Shown here: piece by piece, positions 35,230-46,996 of the stretch
How the letters are laid out: every line of letters begins with the position of its first letter
Numbering within the stretch: position 1 is the stretch's first letter
NCBI RefSeq assembly: GCF_033568475.1
Contig: NC_133121.1
Location: 132,650,375-132,714,374, forward strand
Reading direction: 5' to 3'
Length of the DNA stretch: 64,000 bases
Source: Henckelia pumila
Lineage: Eukaryota; Streptophyta; Magnoliopsida; Lamiales; Gesneriaceae
Program-made: the position numbers and the translations under genes
The notes under the pieces: generated by a model
What the model was told of the DNA's origin: nothing
The model's input: only the letters and a program-made list of their open reading frames with translations
Databases searched by the model: none

Positions 35230-36016
35230 GCGTAACGAAAAAATCACGAATCATTCCATATATTCAAAACGAACAATATATAAACATATTTGAATGAGCA
35301 TAAGCGCAAACATTCATATGGCAAGTAGTAAAAAAACATAAATGAAATGAAGTACCATTCAAATATCAGAATCTCTTGAAAAAAATGTTGTCCTAAATAA
35401 TGTTAAAGAATAATCTCTTGAGCTCAATATACTCACCGACACCCAGAACACGTGAATCAAGTTCAAGCCAACGCATTAATTTTATCTCTACTGTTAAATT
35501 TCAATACCTGAGTACTGCATAAACGGATGTGATTCCGAATTTATTTTTTTTAGCTCCGATGCTGCTGCGACTACGCTCACCATGGGAATGGTTTTTGTTG
35601 GAAAATGTTCCGATTACCAGCATAGGAATCCGACATGAACAAAAAAATGTATATGAGCTCCGAACATACCTCGTTCATCTGTAGAGACATCTACATATCT
35701 GAACTTCTCATTTGAATCGTCCAGATCTAGATTTGGTTCTCTGTTACGTACATAATAAGGCCCTGGGAAAATGGGGAAAGAGAAGGAAAATTTATTAGGG
35801 CCATGGGTATAATGATAATTGTGCTCCACAATCTCTGTTACTGTTCATAAAAGTTTTCCAATACCTTCACCTGCACGTGGATTTGTTGTCCTATTATTTC
35901 ACGTCTACCGAGTAAAATAATACAGGGCCCTTGGGTTATCAGGAGAAGTGAGAAAAGTGAACCAAACGGAAGTTTATTTATTAATCCTACACTAATACCC
36001 CCTACCAAATAGGGCC
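35230..36016. other. Right sub-terminal region of Harbinger element
   Basis: AT-rich DNA upstream of the transposase, presumably its promoter, with repeated TTTGGTTCAC/GGGCCCT motifs near the terminal repeat. No convincing gene. Confidence 0.5.
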
Positions 36017-36049
36017 TTATTGTATTGTATGATATATATATATATAAAA

Positions 36050-36406
36050 TTGATCCCCGCACCCTAGGATGCGGGAAATCCGTGCACACCCATGCTTAAA
36101 TCAACTCCGTTTGACTTGAAATTTTTATGGTAAAATTGTCTCAAAAATACGAATCCAATCATATATCATATGCTATAAATTTCAATCTCGGTGTCCGAAA
36201 TCATGAAGTTGGTCGAAAATAGGATTAAATGTGCAATTTTCGGCCATCTTAATGATTTTGGCCATCGAGATTGAAAATTGTGTCATATGATATATCGTTG
36301 GATTCGTATTTTTGAGATGATCCTACCGTGAAAATTTCAATTCAATCGAAATTAATTTGAGCACGGGTGTGCACGGATTCCCCGCACCCTATGGTGCGGG
36401 GATCAA
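36050..36406. mobile_element. Foldback MITE, about 357 bp
   Basis: Nearly the whole unit is one long inverted repeat. The left arm TTGATCCCCGCACC...GGAAATCCGTGCACACC is mirrored by the right arm ending GGTGCGGGGATCAA, and AAAAATACGAATCCAA near 36143 is mirrored near 36300. There is no coding capacity. It sits in TA-rich DNA on both sides, which hides any target duplication, and begins only 33 bp from the Harbinger end. The superfamily is undetermined. Confidence 0.8.
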
Positions 36407-36409
36407 GAC

Positions 36410-36411
<2 letters not shown>

Positions 36412-36442
<31 letters not shown>

Positions 36443-36443
36443 G
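36412..36443. repeat. (TA)n microsatellite
   Basis: Imperfect TA run on the right flank of the foldback MITE. Confidence 0.8.
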
Positions 36444-37521
36444 AGTATCAATTCTTAGGTAATTTTTGGGAGAGTTTTTTAAAATTATTTTTTAGCTTTT
36501 TCGTTAATAAAAATTTAAAATTTTATGAAATTTTGTTCATAAAAAACTGAGAAGTGATTCCTAAAATCTCTTCCAAACACTAACTTACAACATTTTTCGA
36601 GAACAAAGGAAAAAACATTTGTAAAAACACTCATGTTGTGTTTAAAGTGAGTGAATAGTTGTAACTTCTTGAGCGATTCGATTTGTTCTCGCGAAAATGT
36701 TAAAAAAATATTAAATTACGCGAAAACATAAAAAGAGTAATATCTTATGATCGATAGCAAAAAAATTTCAAGAGAAATGATGAAGACTATAATATATGTT
36801 GAATTAAAGTAAGAACATCGCATTCCATTTTCACATTAAATCCATCCAAGTTTGATGGAATACGATAGACTTTCTTTCAATAATCACATTTTAGTTATAT
36901 GAGGTGAAATTCTCTCGATAGTCGATATAATACATTTCATTGATAAAAAGAACAATTCACATGCTATTATATATGTCGAACTCAAATTTATCTCACGTAG
37001 ATCATGCATAGGCTCAACGTCTAAATGATTCTCGTCCACAAAGTTAAATGTGATAATGTTGTTATTAATAACATTATTTTGAAAACTAGAAAACCCTACG
37101 ATGCAAGTTTGTGTTTCGAGAAGATTTATTGTACACGAGTTCTTTTTAGTATTCGAATATTTAAAAAAGACATCGGTTTTTAGAATTATAATTATTTTAA
37201 ACTTATTGTGTGAGTTATATTTATAATGTTTTTTTAACATGTGACAAAAAGGAAGGGATTTTTTTTATGGAATAAATTATCTCTAAAATATTTAATAACA
37301 AATTATAATAATATAAACTCATATTCATAACGTATATTAACATTTATTTGGATAAATAAATAATAATTAATAATAAAATTAGAAACCCTGCATCGTTCCA
37401 GTGGGGAAATCTGGAAAAACTAAAACCCTCCCTTGGACTGCACACTGAATCTCATTCCAACACACACACACACACTCTAGGGTTCAAGCTCGGGAGGAGA
37501 AAGGTGATACGCAGCAGATCA
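36444..37521. other. Intergenic and mtSSB 5' flank
   Basis: AT-rich DNA with no gene seen. The last 100 bp before the ATG, including an ACACACAC run near 37462, is the likely leader of the SSB gene. Confidence 0.55.
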
Positions 37522-39970
37522 ATGGCGTCTTCACTTTCAAGAAAGCTTTGTGGTGGAATTTGTGCCAGCTACAAAGCAAAAGCGAACACCTCTTTCGTTT
37601 CTTTCTGCACAAAAAGTCTATCATCTGCAGAGACAGAGGCAGATTCAGATTCTGATATTGAAACGGCCCATCTTTCCTCATCAAAACAGCAGCAGTCTAC
37701 GGTGTATACCGAGCGAACCCTCGAAAACGGTCTGGACTTGGGCATTTACAAGGTGTTTTTTTTAACAGTGTTACCTGTTTTTCATTTTTACAGTCTACAT
37801 CGTGCATAGCAATTTCGAATTCATTTGTTGTTGGTCGTGTCTTTCTGGTCAAACTCATCCTTTTTATTGTTTGTCTGATGGTGAGTAGAGTCGAATCCTC
37901 CCTGCTCAAAAAATACCTATGTCTTTGTTTCATGCCTGTACGGGGCTGAACGCATGCAGTTTGTACATATGTTGGATTGGGACAGTGGTGATCTCTCTCC
38001 CATTAAATTTATTAATTATGCATGTTTATTTTCATTGATTAAACACATACGATATCGCAATTTATTGTAATTGTATACCAGCATAACTTGTGTAGTGGTG
38101 TACAGAAATGTTATGTGCATAAATGAACATTTTTTTACATTATTTGTGCCACAAACTTGTCACTCCACAGTCCACACTGGTTACTGGTTAGTGATTGTGA
38201 TGTTTGATCTGGGTTTGGATTTTAAAAAGCAGGCAATATTGATTGGGCAACTGGGACAGGCTCCTATACCAAAGAAATTGAAGAGTGGGAGGATAGTGAC
38301 TCTGCTCTCTATTGGAACTGGGGGCATCCGGAACAACAGGAGGCCTTTGGATAATGAAGAACCCAAGGACTATGCAAATCGTTGTGCAGTGCAGTGGCAT
38401 AGGGTTTCATTATATCCTGAGAGATTGGGAGAACTTGCAGTGAAGAGTTTTGTTCCCGGGTAACTTTATATTTCCAGTAAAACTTGGATCTGTGGGCAGG
38501 TGCATTGTAGTCCAAGCATTGTTTGCAAATGGAAAATGTTAATTATTTTCAATTATCAGTAACCGCATGAGAAGAACTCCAAGAAATGAAAAGAATGGGG
38601 ATGTATTGTGATTTGCGGTTTGAAATAAGCTGGTCATGAATTTTTTATATCGTCTCGTGTTTATGCAATTTAATTAGGATATAAGGGATTGCTTTAAGCT
38701 AGTGATGTGAATGTCTTTGACCACACCGATCCTATTACTATGTGAAACTATAAATAGTTTTAAACTTAGATGAGTGTGTGCAACTTTTCGTGGCAATGGG
38801 GAATTCGATCTCTCATGCACAGTTGAACTGATCTTTTTTCCACTCACATCACTTTTGTGCTTAGCATGGAGTAATTTTCTTACAGCTCACACGGTCTTTA
38901 CTCATGATTCATGTAAATCAACTAGACCACTTTTATTTTTTTCTTTGTTTCTCAATCGGCTCTATTTTTCTCTGCATCCAGCCTTTTCAATTTCCTCCAT
39001 TTCATAAAATTTTACATATTTTGTTGAGTTCCGGTATTTGATGTATTTCACCATGCTGCGCCTATTGCTATGTGAAACTATAAATAGTTAAACTGGTGTG
39101 CAACTTTTCGTGGCAGTGGAAGTCAATCTCTCATGCGCAGTTGAACTGATCTTTTTTTTACTTGCATCACTTTTGTGTATAGCTTGGAGTAATTTTCTTT
39201 CAGCTCACACAATCTTTACTCATGATTCATGTAAATCAAGTAGGACCCCTTTATTTTATTCTTTGTTTCTCCATCGGCTTTATTTTTCCCAGCATCCAGC
39301 CTTTTCAATTTCCTCCATTTCATAAAGTTTTTCTTATTTTGTTTTGAGTTCTGTTATTTGATTTGAGTTTTACCCATTGTAGTTCTATCTTGTATGTGGA
39401 AGGCAATCTAGAGACAAAAATCTTCAATGATCCCATAAGTGGTCTTGTTCGGCGAATACGAGAGGTTGCCGTACGGAGAAATGGTAAGCTGGCTTTCAAT
39501 TCATATGCTTCATTGTGTTAATGTTCCTTATTGTAATTGGTTGTTTATAGCCAGTTGTTTCATTATATTCATATACTAGTGCAGTCTGTGTGTCCTATTA
39601 CCTAAATATGAAGATCGAGATCCCACCTTGAAAGCTTCTGAGATGTACTTTCTGTTTTAATTTCATGACCTCATGTAAATTATATGTTAAAATTATAAAC
39701 GTTGAATCATCAGTGAAAGCTTATGAGATCTAGTTATAAATCATTCGCAGTTTAGTTGTTCGTCGAACCTGTAATTTGTGGGATCGTTGTGTGATCTAAG
39801 TAGGCTCTTGCTACTTTGTTCGAACGGACTTTTGCTCTGAACTACATCATGATTCTTTTTCTCTGAACTACAGCTATCTTGGTCTTGCAGGTCGGGTTTT
39901 GTATTTAGGAAAGGGAGATGATGCCGAGAAGCTATCAAAAATTGAGTTTGGAGGAGTTGGCTATTATTGA
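37522..39970 (+). CDS. mtSSB: Organellar (mitochondrial) single-stranded DNA-binding protein
   Basis: Four exons (37522-37752, 38233-38459, 39383-39483, 39891-39970) give 212 residues in frame. Residues 1-35 (MASSLSRKLCGG..., Ser/Arg/Lys-rich) look like a transit peptide. The OB-fold SSB domain follows: AILIGQLGQAPIPK, VTLLSIGTGGIRNN, CAVQWHRVSLYPERL, SILYVEGNLETKIF and REVAVRRNGRVLYL. It lacks a bacterial acidic C-terminal tail and ends EFGGVGYY. Eukaryotic relatives coat single-stranded DNA during mitochondrial replication and recombination as tetramers. Targeting is inferred from sequence only. The second intron carries a tandem duplication. Confidence 0.88.
38736..39340 (+). repeat. Tandem duplication inside mtSSB intron 2
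   Basis: Two direct copies of about 280-300 bp (about 38736-39010 and 39066-39340) share TATGTGAAACTATAAATAG, GCAACTTTTCGTGGCA, GTTGAACTGATCTTTTTT and CATCCAGCCTTTTCAATTTC. Scattered substitutions show the copying is not recent. No function seen. Confidence 0.9.
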
Positions 39971-41271
39971 GGTGAATTTAAACATAAAAATTTAGCCTGT
40001 TTCGCTCTCCTTTGGGTCGATTCCTTGGTCTGCCTATGTTGGTACAACCATCTCGATCTTGCCTTACCCTTATGACTCCCCCTTTTTTTATGCCAGGATA
40101 TATATATATATATGTGGATCCTGTCTCCAAAATCCAATGCAAGCAGAGTAAGCTTTTTGGGGTGTAAATCTGAAAATTTTGAGTTCCAGGTTTAGCCCTG
40201 TGAATCATAAAAATTATTGTCTCTGTGTATGGATGATAAGTTCGAACTATAGTCGAGTGGCAATAGTTTGATACCTGGTGTAAGACATTTTTCAATCATT
40301 CGATATATTTCATGTTAGGAATTCTAGAGCAAGTTGCTTGGCTTTGCTGGTAGTGTGTGTTGAATAAAAATAGCGGGTGTGTGATTCGATTGGAGTAGTG
40401 TGTGTTTGTCCATGAATTTTATTTTTGAGAGCAAATTAATTGGTTTCGTAGTGCTCACCATGTTTATATATTTTGTGACCACATCCAACACCAACTTTAC
40501 AAGGCCATTAAGATATCATCGCCCTGCCCAATCCCCCTCACCACCATCCAAACATTATCATATTCCTTAACAAAAGAACTCCAACAATATGTTGCCAAAT
40601 CACAAAATAAATAGAATCTCCACTAACTTTTCTAATATATATTTTCAAAAAGTTCATATTATATTGGTGTCTTGCTATAATTTTTTTGTTCTTTATTACC
40701 ATTTTTCGGGCACTTGCTATCTTTTTTTATATTATGATTATAATAATCCTTTAGTTTTATAAAACATCATTTTTCTTTAGTGAGTAGTATGCTTCAGTTA
40801 TTTTTATGCATTTAAAACTATGTACTCCTTCCGACTCAATTATACGGTTTTTTTTTTCAAGTCGTCCCAAATATTAATCAAAACCTGAAAAACATCTAGA
40901 CATTTTTTGAATGAATAAAATAAAATAAAATAAAATAAAAAGTTTGTATGTAAACTGCCAATGTAGAAAAATAAACACGTACAATGTATATATATATTTG
41001 TATGACGTGAAAACCCGCCGTTGCTACGTTTTGATTCGCATATTATATATTTGATTGATACGGATGAGGTATAAAAATATATCGTGCATATGACATGCCG
41101 CATGCGTGTTCAACTCTTTGCTACCTATCTTTGTGTAGTATATATATATATGGTCATCCCTACTCCTCTTTTAATTATAGAGGGGTATAGGATACAGGTA
41201 GACCCATCAAGAGCCAAATTAAATAAACAAATAAATGCAAGCACCCGCAAAGTTTTCAAGGTTGGAAATTA
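39971..41271. other. Intergenic between mtSSB and USP-like genes
   Basis: 3' region of mtSSB, then AT-rich DNA with short TA and TAAAA runs (about 40100 and 40917-40940). No RNA gene or further exon seen; the last 200 bp is the presumed promoter of the next gene. Confidence 0.5.
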
Positions 41272-41582
41272 ATGGAAGATGTGAGAAAAATAGTAGTCAT
41301 TGTGGAAGATGTCCAAGTAGCAAGAACTGCCCTCCGTTGGGCACTCGAAAACATCCTTCGTTTGGGTGATTCCATCATACTTTTACATGTATATCCCTGC
41401 AACCCCAGATCAAGAAACAAGAAAAAGAGCCGAACCCTTCGCCTCAAAGGTTTCCAGTTGGCTCTCTCCTTTAGAGATATCTGCAACTCTTTCCCTAATG
41501 TATGTATATATATATGACCATCATCATTTTATTTCATTATTTGATTCTTTTTTTTTCTTGAAGAATGGAAGTTAGGAAAATG

Positions 41583-41617
<35 letters not shown>

Positions 41618-43983
41618 GGGACCATGTGTTTGTTTGCAGACGAAGACGGAGATTGTGGTGACAGAAGGGGATGGAGAAGGAGGAAGGATTGGTGCCATAG
41701 TTAGAGAGATTGGAGCTTCCACTCTTGTTTTGGGACTTCATGATCATAGTTTTTTTTACAAGTAAGTTTGAATTTGATGCAATTAATTAAACTTGTTGAA
41801 TTTTTTGATCAAATAATTAATAAGATGGTCGAATTGATTCTTGGGGGGGGGGTTTGAAAACTTACAAAGTAAGATGAAGATGAATGGTTGGTCAACGGTT
41901 GTTCGTTATGGGCAGGCCAAGAACTTAATGTGTTGGTTAGGTAAAGGTTTGATGAAATGAAATGTTTACTCGTGCATTTGATTTTGAGTTTCAAGAAATG
42001 AAAAATTAGTTCGATACATAAGTGTATATATACTAGCAGTCACGACGCGTGCCATGCATATGTACAGACATACAGTATAATAAAACACTATAGTGTTTAG
42101 AAAAATAGATTAATTAATAAGGATAAAATATTATACCATTATTAGAAAAAAAGAAATGAGGGTCGAAGAAATAGAGATAACGCGGAATGGAATTTGAGGA
42201 ATTTTGATGTTACGTTGGTGGAAATTTAGAGTAATTTAATTTAATTAATGGGGTAGAAATGTGAAAGGAGATGATGTTTTTGACCTTTTTGCTCCTAAAC
42301 AATTGGGAGCAAAGTTATTTATGGGATTAGAAATTGGTGTAACCGAGTCGGATTAAAATATTTTTTTTAGAATGCTCAAACTTTATAATAAAGATAGTAA
42401 ATATTATATATATGAGGAAATTTCGAAGATATTGTGAAATTAAAGAATTCCCTTATTAATGAATTTTAAACAAATTGTATGAATAAAACTTATATTTTTA
42501 TTTATTTATTAGTATTATATAATATATAATTTAAGGACATTGCTAGCCAGTGGTGGATGTGTCCACACTTGTACCTCAATTCGAAATCAGTTTGCCACTA
42601 AATAATGAGTATGTGAAAAGGGCTCCACTCGAGTTAAATTTTCTTGCCTTCTTTTTGCGCCTTATTCTTTTAACGAACCAATTATGTTGATTGTGACTCA
42701 GGCCCCAGGATGATCGTATGCCGGTCAATTATTATTATTATTACTATTATTATTATTATTATTATTTTAAAAAAAACCATTTAATTCAGTGATTGAGATA
42801 CTTATTCCAATTTAATAATAATAATTAGTTAGAATATTTCTCTAAAAAGAGATGATGAAACAATTAAAAAATTATATAAAAAACACAATATAAATATTGG
42901 CACGAAACCACACTCAGCTTCTAGGCGTTCATAAAAATGACACAGATTCCATGCAACTAAATACGTGGGTCAAATCATGCAGATATAAAACGCGTGATTA
43001 AATGAACTACCACAAGTTGAATTTGTATTGGTATTTTCATCATGTACGACATTAAAGTTGAAAATTCACTTTGAGCTATTAATTATATGGTTTTGAAATA
43101 TTTTGGTTGTATTGCTATCATATGTAGTACGACGACATATGCTCGGTTCTTTTATGAACGTCAATGACAATATTAGTCTTAATATTTAAATATTATATAT
43201 CTCGAATAAGAAGGGAAGTGCCCATATTGTACGCAAGAAAAAGAATAGATTTATCTCGTTCTTGTGATGCAAATTAACATGACAATGCATCTTTTGGCAA
43301 TATCCCACTTTCAATTCATTGATCTTATGTATATTTAATTTGTTTATGTAGGTTGGTGATGGCCCAAAACAATATCTCGAGTAGCTTGAATTGTAAGGTA
43401 CTTGCCATCAAGGAACAAGCAACTAATTTGACACATAGAACCATCTCATTACAAGGCATCACTTCTACTAATATGGACTTCTCTCAAATCGAAATAGCTA
43501 CATTAAGGTTAGCATATTGTTAAAGTGTTTCTTTGGATTTTGGTTTTTTATATTATCAAATTTCAGCTTTAATTATATGCATGAATCATTATGACACTGG
43601 ATGATCAGTCGGCGCTATGTTAACAATTAACATCATACCTTAGGAAAAATAAAAAGGACCAAAATTGCAATATAAACAAACGTAGCGAACTAAAATTAAA
43701 ATTCGATAACATAAAATACCAAAATCAGAAATAAACGATTATAAATGACCAAGATTGAAATTTTCCTTGTTCCCGACTCTTTTTTCTCCATTTAATTATT
43801 GTATCGAGGATTAACTTTAGTCTACAAATGTGAATTAAGGAAGATGATTAATTATGCAATTAATTTTCATGGTTTTGCAGTGTTCCTGAAGTTCCAATAC
43901 CAAAAATTGAATACCAAATTTGTCCGGATCCCAATGCGATTATGTGGAAGTCGAAGCCAGCAAGAACCTTCAAACATACCTGA
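41272..43983 (+). CDS. Universal stress protein-like (UspA fold) protein
   Basis: Four exons (41272-41499, 41640-41761, 43352-43507, 43881-43983) give 202 residues in frame. The start MEDVRKIVVIVEDVQVARTA, then LRWALENILRLGDSIILLHV, TKTEIVVTEGD, IVREIGASTLVLGLHDHSF and CKVLAIKE are typical of a plant USP subgroup with the adenine-nucleotide alpha-hydrolase-like fold. The ATP-binding G-x2-G-x9-G-[ST] motif of canonical UspA is not seen; the corresponding position is GLHDHS, so nucleotide binding is doubtful. The tail ends KHT. Function is probably in stress response, inferred only from family. Intron 1 ends with a T run of about 30. Confidence 0.85.
41586..41616. repeat. Poly-T tract at 3' end of USP intron 1
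   Basis: About 30 consecutive T residues, 23 bp before the exon 2 acceptor, functionally an extreme polypyrimidine tract. The length may be mis-assembled. Confidence 0.85.
41762..43351 (+). other. Long intron 2 of USP-like gene
   Basis: AT-rich intron with an (ATT)n microsatellite at about 42728-42766. No inserted gene or clear transposon ends were seen. Confidence 0.5.
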
Positions 43984-44510
43984 GACTGATCATTGCACAC
44001 AATTGTTAAAGTCAAATCATATATGTTACCAATGATTTACATAGTAGATTTAAAAAAGATAAATCATACAATGATTTCGCGTATAAGGGTGTGATTGTTT
44101 CTTTTTTTCACTTTTTTTTTTTAAATTTTTTTTTGGGTAATTTCGGGGATTCAGCCTGATGTAGTTTGGTTCGAAATTCGATTAATACGCGTAATATTTG
44201 ATCTTCTTGTTTAGGTTCAAATTATTATAAGAATTGTAAAAATAAATTGCTCAAGGGTAAAGTTTTGCCGCAAAGAGACTTGCGACTGGTCTGGATTTCG
44301 AAATATGATGGGAATGTTTAAGGATGAATTAAGAATTTCACGAAAGGGGATTTGTCATTTTTTCGAATAATATGTACCACGTGTATGTAATACAATTTCA
44401 AGATAATGTAGTTTTATTAAAAACTACTGACTGAATTGGTATAACGAGGTTATGTTGAGTCGTTGACTTTCAATTTTTAAATTTATAATGATCACTTGAA
44501 AATTAATGAT
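43984..44510. other. USP 3' flank
   Basis: AT-rich DNA without a visible gene; the copia element starts at its right end. Confidence 0.5.
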
Positions 44511-44515
44511 AATTT

Positions 44516-44789
44516 TGTTGAAAATATATATAAATATATATTATTATTTATTGTTGAATGTTGAAGGTTGAAAGTTGAAAATTGAGTTGTAAAATATTGA
44601 AAATTAGTGTGTGATGATGTAATTAATGATGTATTAATTTTTCACTAATCTCCAATTGAGATCTATAAATAGGTCTCTCCATTTGTGTAGAAAAACACAA
44701 TTGTGAAGAGAGAAAAATTTTATAAAGTGTAGAATTTGAAAAATTTTGAGTTTTTACTTTTTACCGTAAATTTTTACTTTTTCACAACA
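44516..44789 (+). repeat. 5' LTR of copia element
   Basis: TG...CA borders, with a TATA-like CTATAAATAGG near 44662. Paired with 51716-51997. Confidence 0.95.
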
Positions 44790-45054
44790 CGTTATCAGCA
44801 CGATCGCTCGAAGGTTCTCTATATTTTCCGACGCTCCAAAATACAAGAAGAAGTCAAAAATATTCAACAAGTAAGAATTTTTATTTTACTGTTTATATAT
44901 TTTTATTGTGTATATATTAATATATAATATCATGTTATGAAAAAATAAGTTTTTTTCAAAACTTGTTATAAATCCTGGGAGGATGTTAAGACGACATCCC
45001 ACACTCCCGGTAAGGGATACGACAAGTATAAAAGCCTCTAAGGTTTTTAAACAA

Positions 45055-45365
45055 TAACGTGATATATATTTATTATGTATATATATTAACTATATTAATA
45101 TATAATTTCATGTTATTATATAAAAGGTTGTCTATGACACTGACCTTATAATAACGTGATATGATATATATTATTGTGTATTTATATACTAACCATATTT
45201 GTATAATCTCATGTTATTATATAAAAGGTTGTCTACGACACCGATCTTATAATAATGTGATATGATATAATACCTGACTTTATACTAACTATATTGGTAT
45301 AATTTCACAACATTATATAAAAGGCTGTCTACGACACTGACCTTATAATAATGTGATATGATATA
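45055..45365 (+). repeat. Leader repeats of copia element
   Basis: Three direct copies of about 95 bp sharing AAGGTTGTCTATGACACTG / CTTATAATAA and TGATATGATAT lie in the untranslated leader between 5' LTR and gag. Confidence 0.8.
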
Positions 45366-45783
45366 CATAATTATTTAATTATGATTATCATTATATGCAT
45401 TACATGATTATCACGAATTTTTATTCAACACATACTCAATTTTTTCTTTACTCCCAACGGTCACAAACGGTAACAAAACGGCTAGTTTTTGCCCTATAAA
45501 TATGTTCACTCAAACTCATTTTCAATCACACCAAATTCATTCTTTCTCTCAAAATATTTTATCCTCGATTTTTTCGAAGATGGAGATGATGACATTTATA
45601 AGGATATTTTTCATAACGACTATGATCATCATGCTCACGAGTCTTTTACTCACCAGCGATTTTCCAACACATATTTTTTCTCTATTTGTATACGCACTTG
45701 TAATTTACGTTCTTCCATTATTTTGTATTGTCATATTTATGGAAATTAACTAATAAAATGCATTGTTATTTTCTAGTACCACC

Positions 45784-46824
45784 ATGTCGAACTTGGCGAA
45801 ACTCGAATTCATTGCACTTGATATAACCGGAAAGAATTATATGCCATGGACCCTCGATGTAGAAATGCATCTCGAGTCATTGGGTCTTAACGAAACTATC
45901 AAAGAAAATAACATATCATCCTCACAAGATAAAGCAAAAGCGATGATATTTTTACGCAGACATCTTGATGAGGGGTTGAAATGTGAATATTTGACCGAAA
46001 AAGACCCAATGATTTTGTGGAAAGGGTTAAAAGAACGTTTTGAGCATATACGGGAAGTTATACTTCCGACCGCACGAGATGAATGGAATACTTTAAGATT
46101 CCAAGATTTTAAAAAGGTGAGTGATTATAATTCTGCGATGTATCGAATTGTCTCACAGCTGAAATTTTGTGGGCATAATATTACTGAGATGGAAATGCTT
46201 GAAAAGACATTTTCCACACTCCACGCATCAAATATAACTCTACAACAGCAATATAGAGTGCGTGGATTTTCAAGATACTCAGAACTCATCGCATGTTTAC
46301 TCGTGGCGGAAAAGAATAATGAATTGCTCATGAGAAATCATCAGTCCAGACCTACTGGTTCAACGGCATTTCCTGAAGCAAATGTCGTAAGTAAAAATGA
46401 AAACCAAAATCAAAGATATAGACAAGATTTTGGTCGAGGTCGTGGACGAGGACGTGGGCGTGGACGTGGGCGTAGAAATGATCGCGGTCGTGGTCGAGGC
46501 CGTGGATTTGAAAATAAAAGAGATAGTTATTTCAATAACTCATCTCAAAGGAACGTCACGAACCACCCACAAAAGAGGCAGCATGATAATACGGGTGAAA
46601 ATGAAAATCATCCAAAAAGAACTGAGAGTGTTTGTTATAGATGTGGCACTCCAGGACATTGGTCAAGAACTTGTCGAGCCCCTGAGCATCTGTGTAAGCT
46701 CTATAAAGATTCAATAAAGGGGAAAAAAAAAGAGACCAATTTTACTGAAAACATTGACCATACAAGTGGTTCAATGAATTTAGATGCTGCCTACTTTTTG
46801 AATGATTTCGAAGATATTGATTAA
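45784..46824 (+). CDS. Copia gag
   Basis: Nucleocapsid-type protein starting MSNLAKLEFIALDITGKNY. It has the UBN2-like gag core, an Arg/Gly-rich stretch (GRGRGRGRGRG) and a CCHC zinc knuckle CYRCGTPGHWSRTC. The ORF is open; the start was chosen at the conserved MSNL. Confidence 0.9.
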   Translation: MSNLAKLEFIALDITGKNYMPWTLDVEMHLESLGLNETIKENNISSSQDKAKAMIFLRRHLDEGLKCEYLTEKDPMILWKGLKERFEHIREVILPTARDEWNTLRFQDFKKVSDYNSAMYRIVSQLKFCGHNITEMEMLEKTFSTLHASNITLQQQYRVRGFSRYSELIACLLVAEKNNELLMRNHQSRPTGSTAFPEANVVSKNENQNQRYRQDFGRGRGRGRGRGRGRRNDRGRGRGRGFENKRDSYFNNSSQRNVTNHPQKRQHDNTGENENHPKRTESVCYRCGTPGHWSRTCRAPEHLCKLYKDSIKGKKKETNFTENIDHTSGSMNLDAAYFLNDFEDID

Positions 46825-46996
46825 ATGTACTGGTGGGAAAAGAATGTAACAATGTAATTTTTATATTATAAAACATATTATAATTTGCATGTATCTTTCT
46901 TAATTCATTTTATTGCATATTGTTTTTGAAGATCATTATGGAAAAAGCTATGATCAAAGATGGAAATAATGCACTGGAAGTTTGCATACCAGATAG

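Larger units (their letters stand above)
29399..36016 (-). mobile_element. PIF/Harbinger DNA transposon, 6.6 kb
   Basis: The element is bounded by a TTA target duplication (29396-29398 and 36017-36019), the hallmark of PIF/Harbinger. Its ends are GGGTGCGTTTGGTAC and, inverted, GGCCCTATTTGGTAG; they share GG and TTTGGTA but have drifted. On the minus strand it holds a Myb/SANT-like ORF1 (32606-33643) and a DDE transposase (33869-35164), the standard two-gene set. On the plus strand, left half, are an RNase H1 N-terminal-domain ORF and two short ORFs with SUMO-interaction-like motifs. The transposase has lost key sequence, so the copy is no longer autonomous. Sub-terminal DNA also has TTTGGTTCA repeats. 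Confidence 0.85.

Noticed and set aside
41565-41765. ORF containing a long Phe run
   Set aside because: The Phe codons are the intronic poly-T tract; only its right part is real exon, already in the USP gene in that frame.
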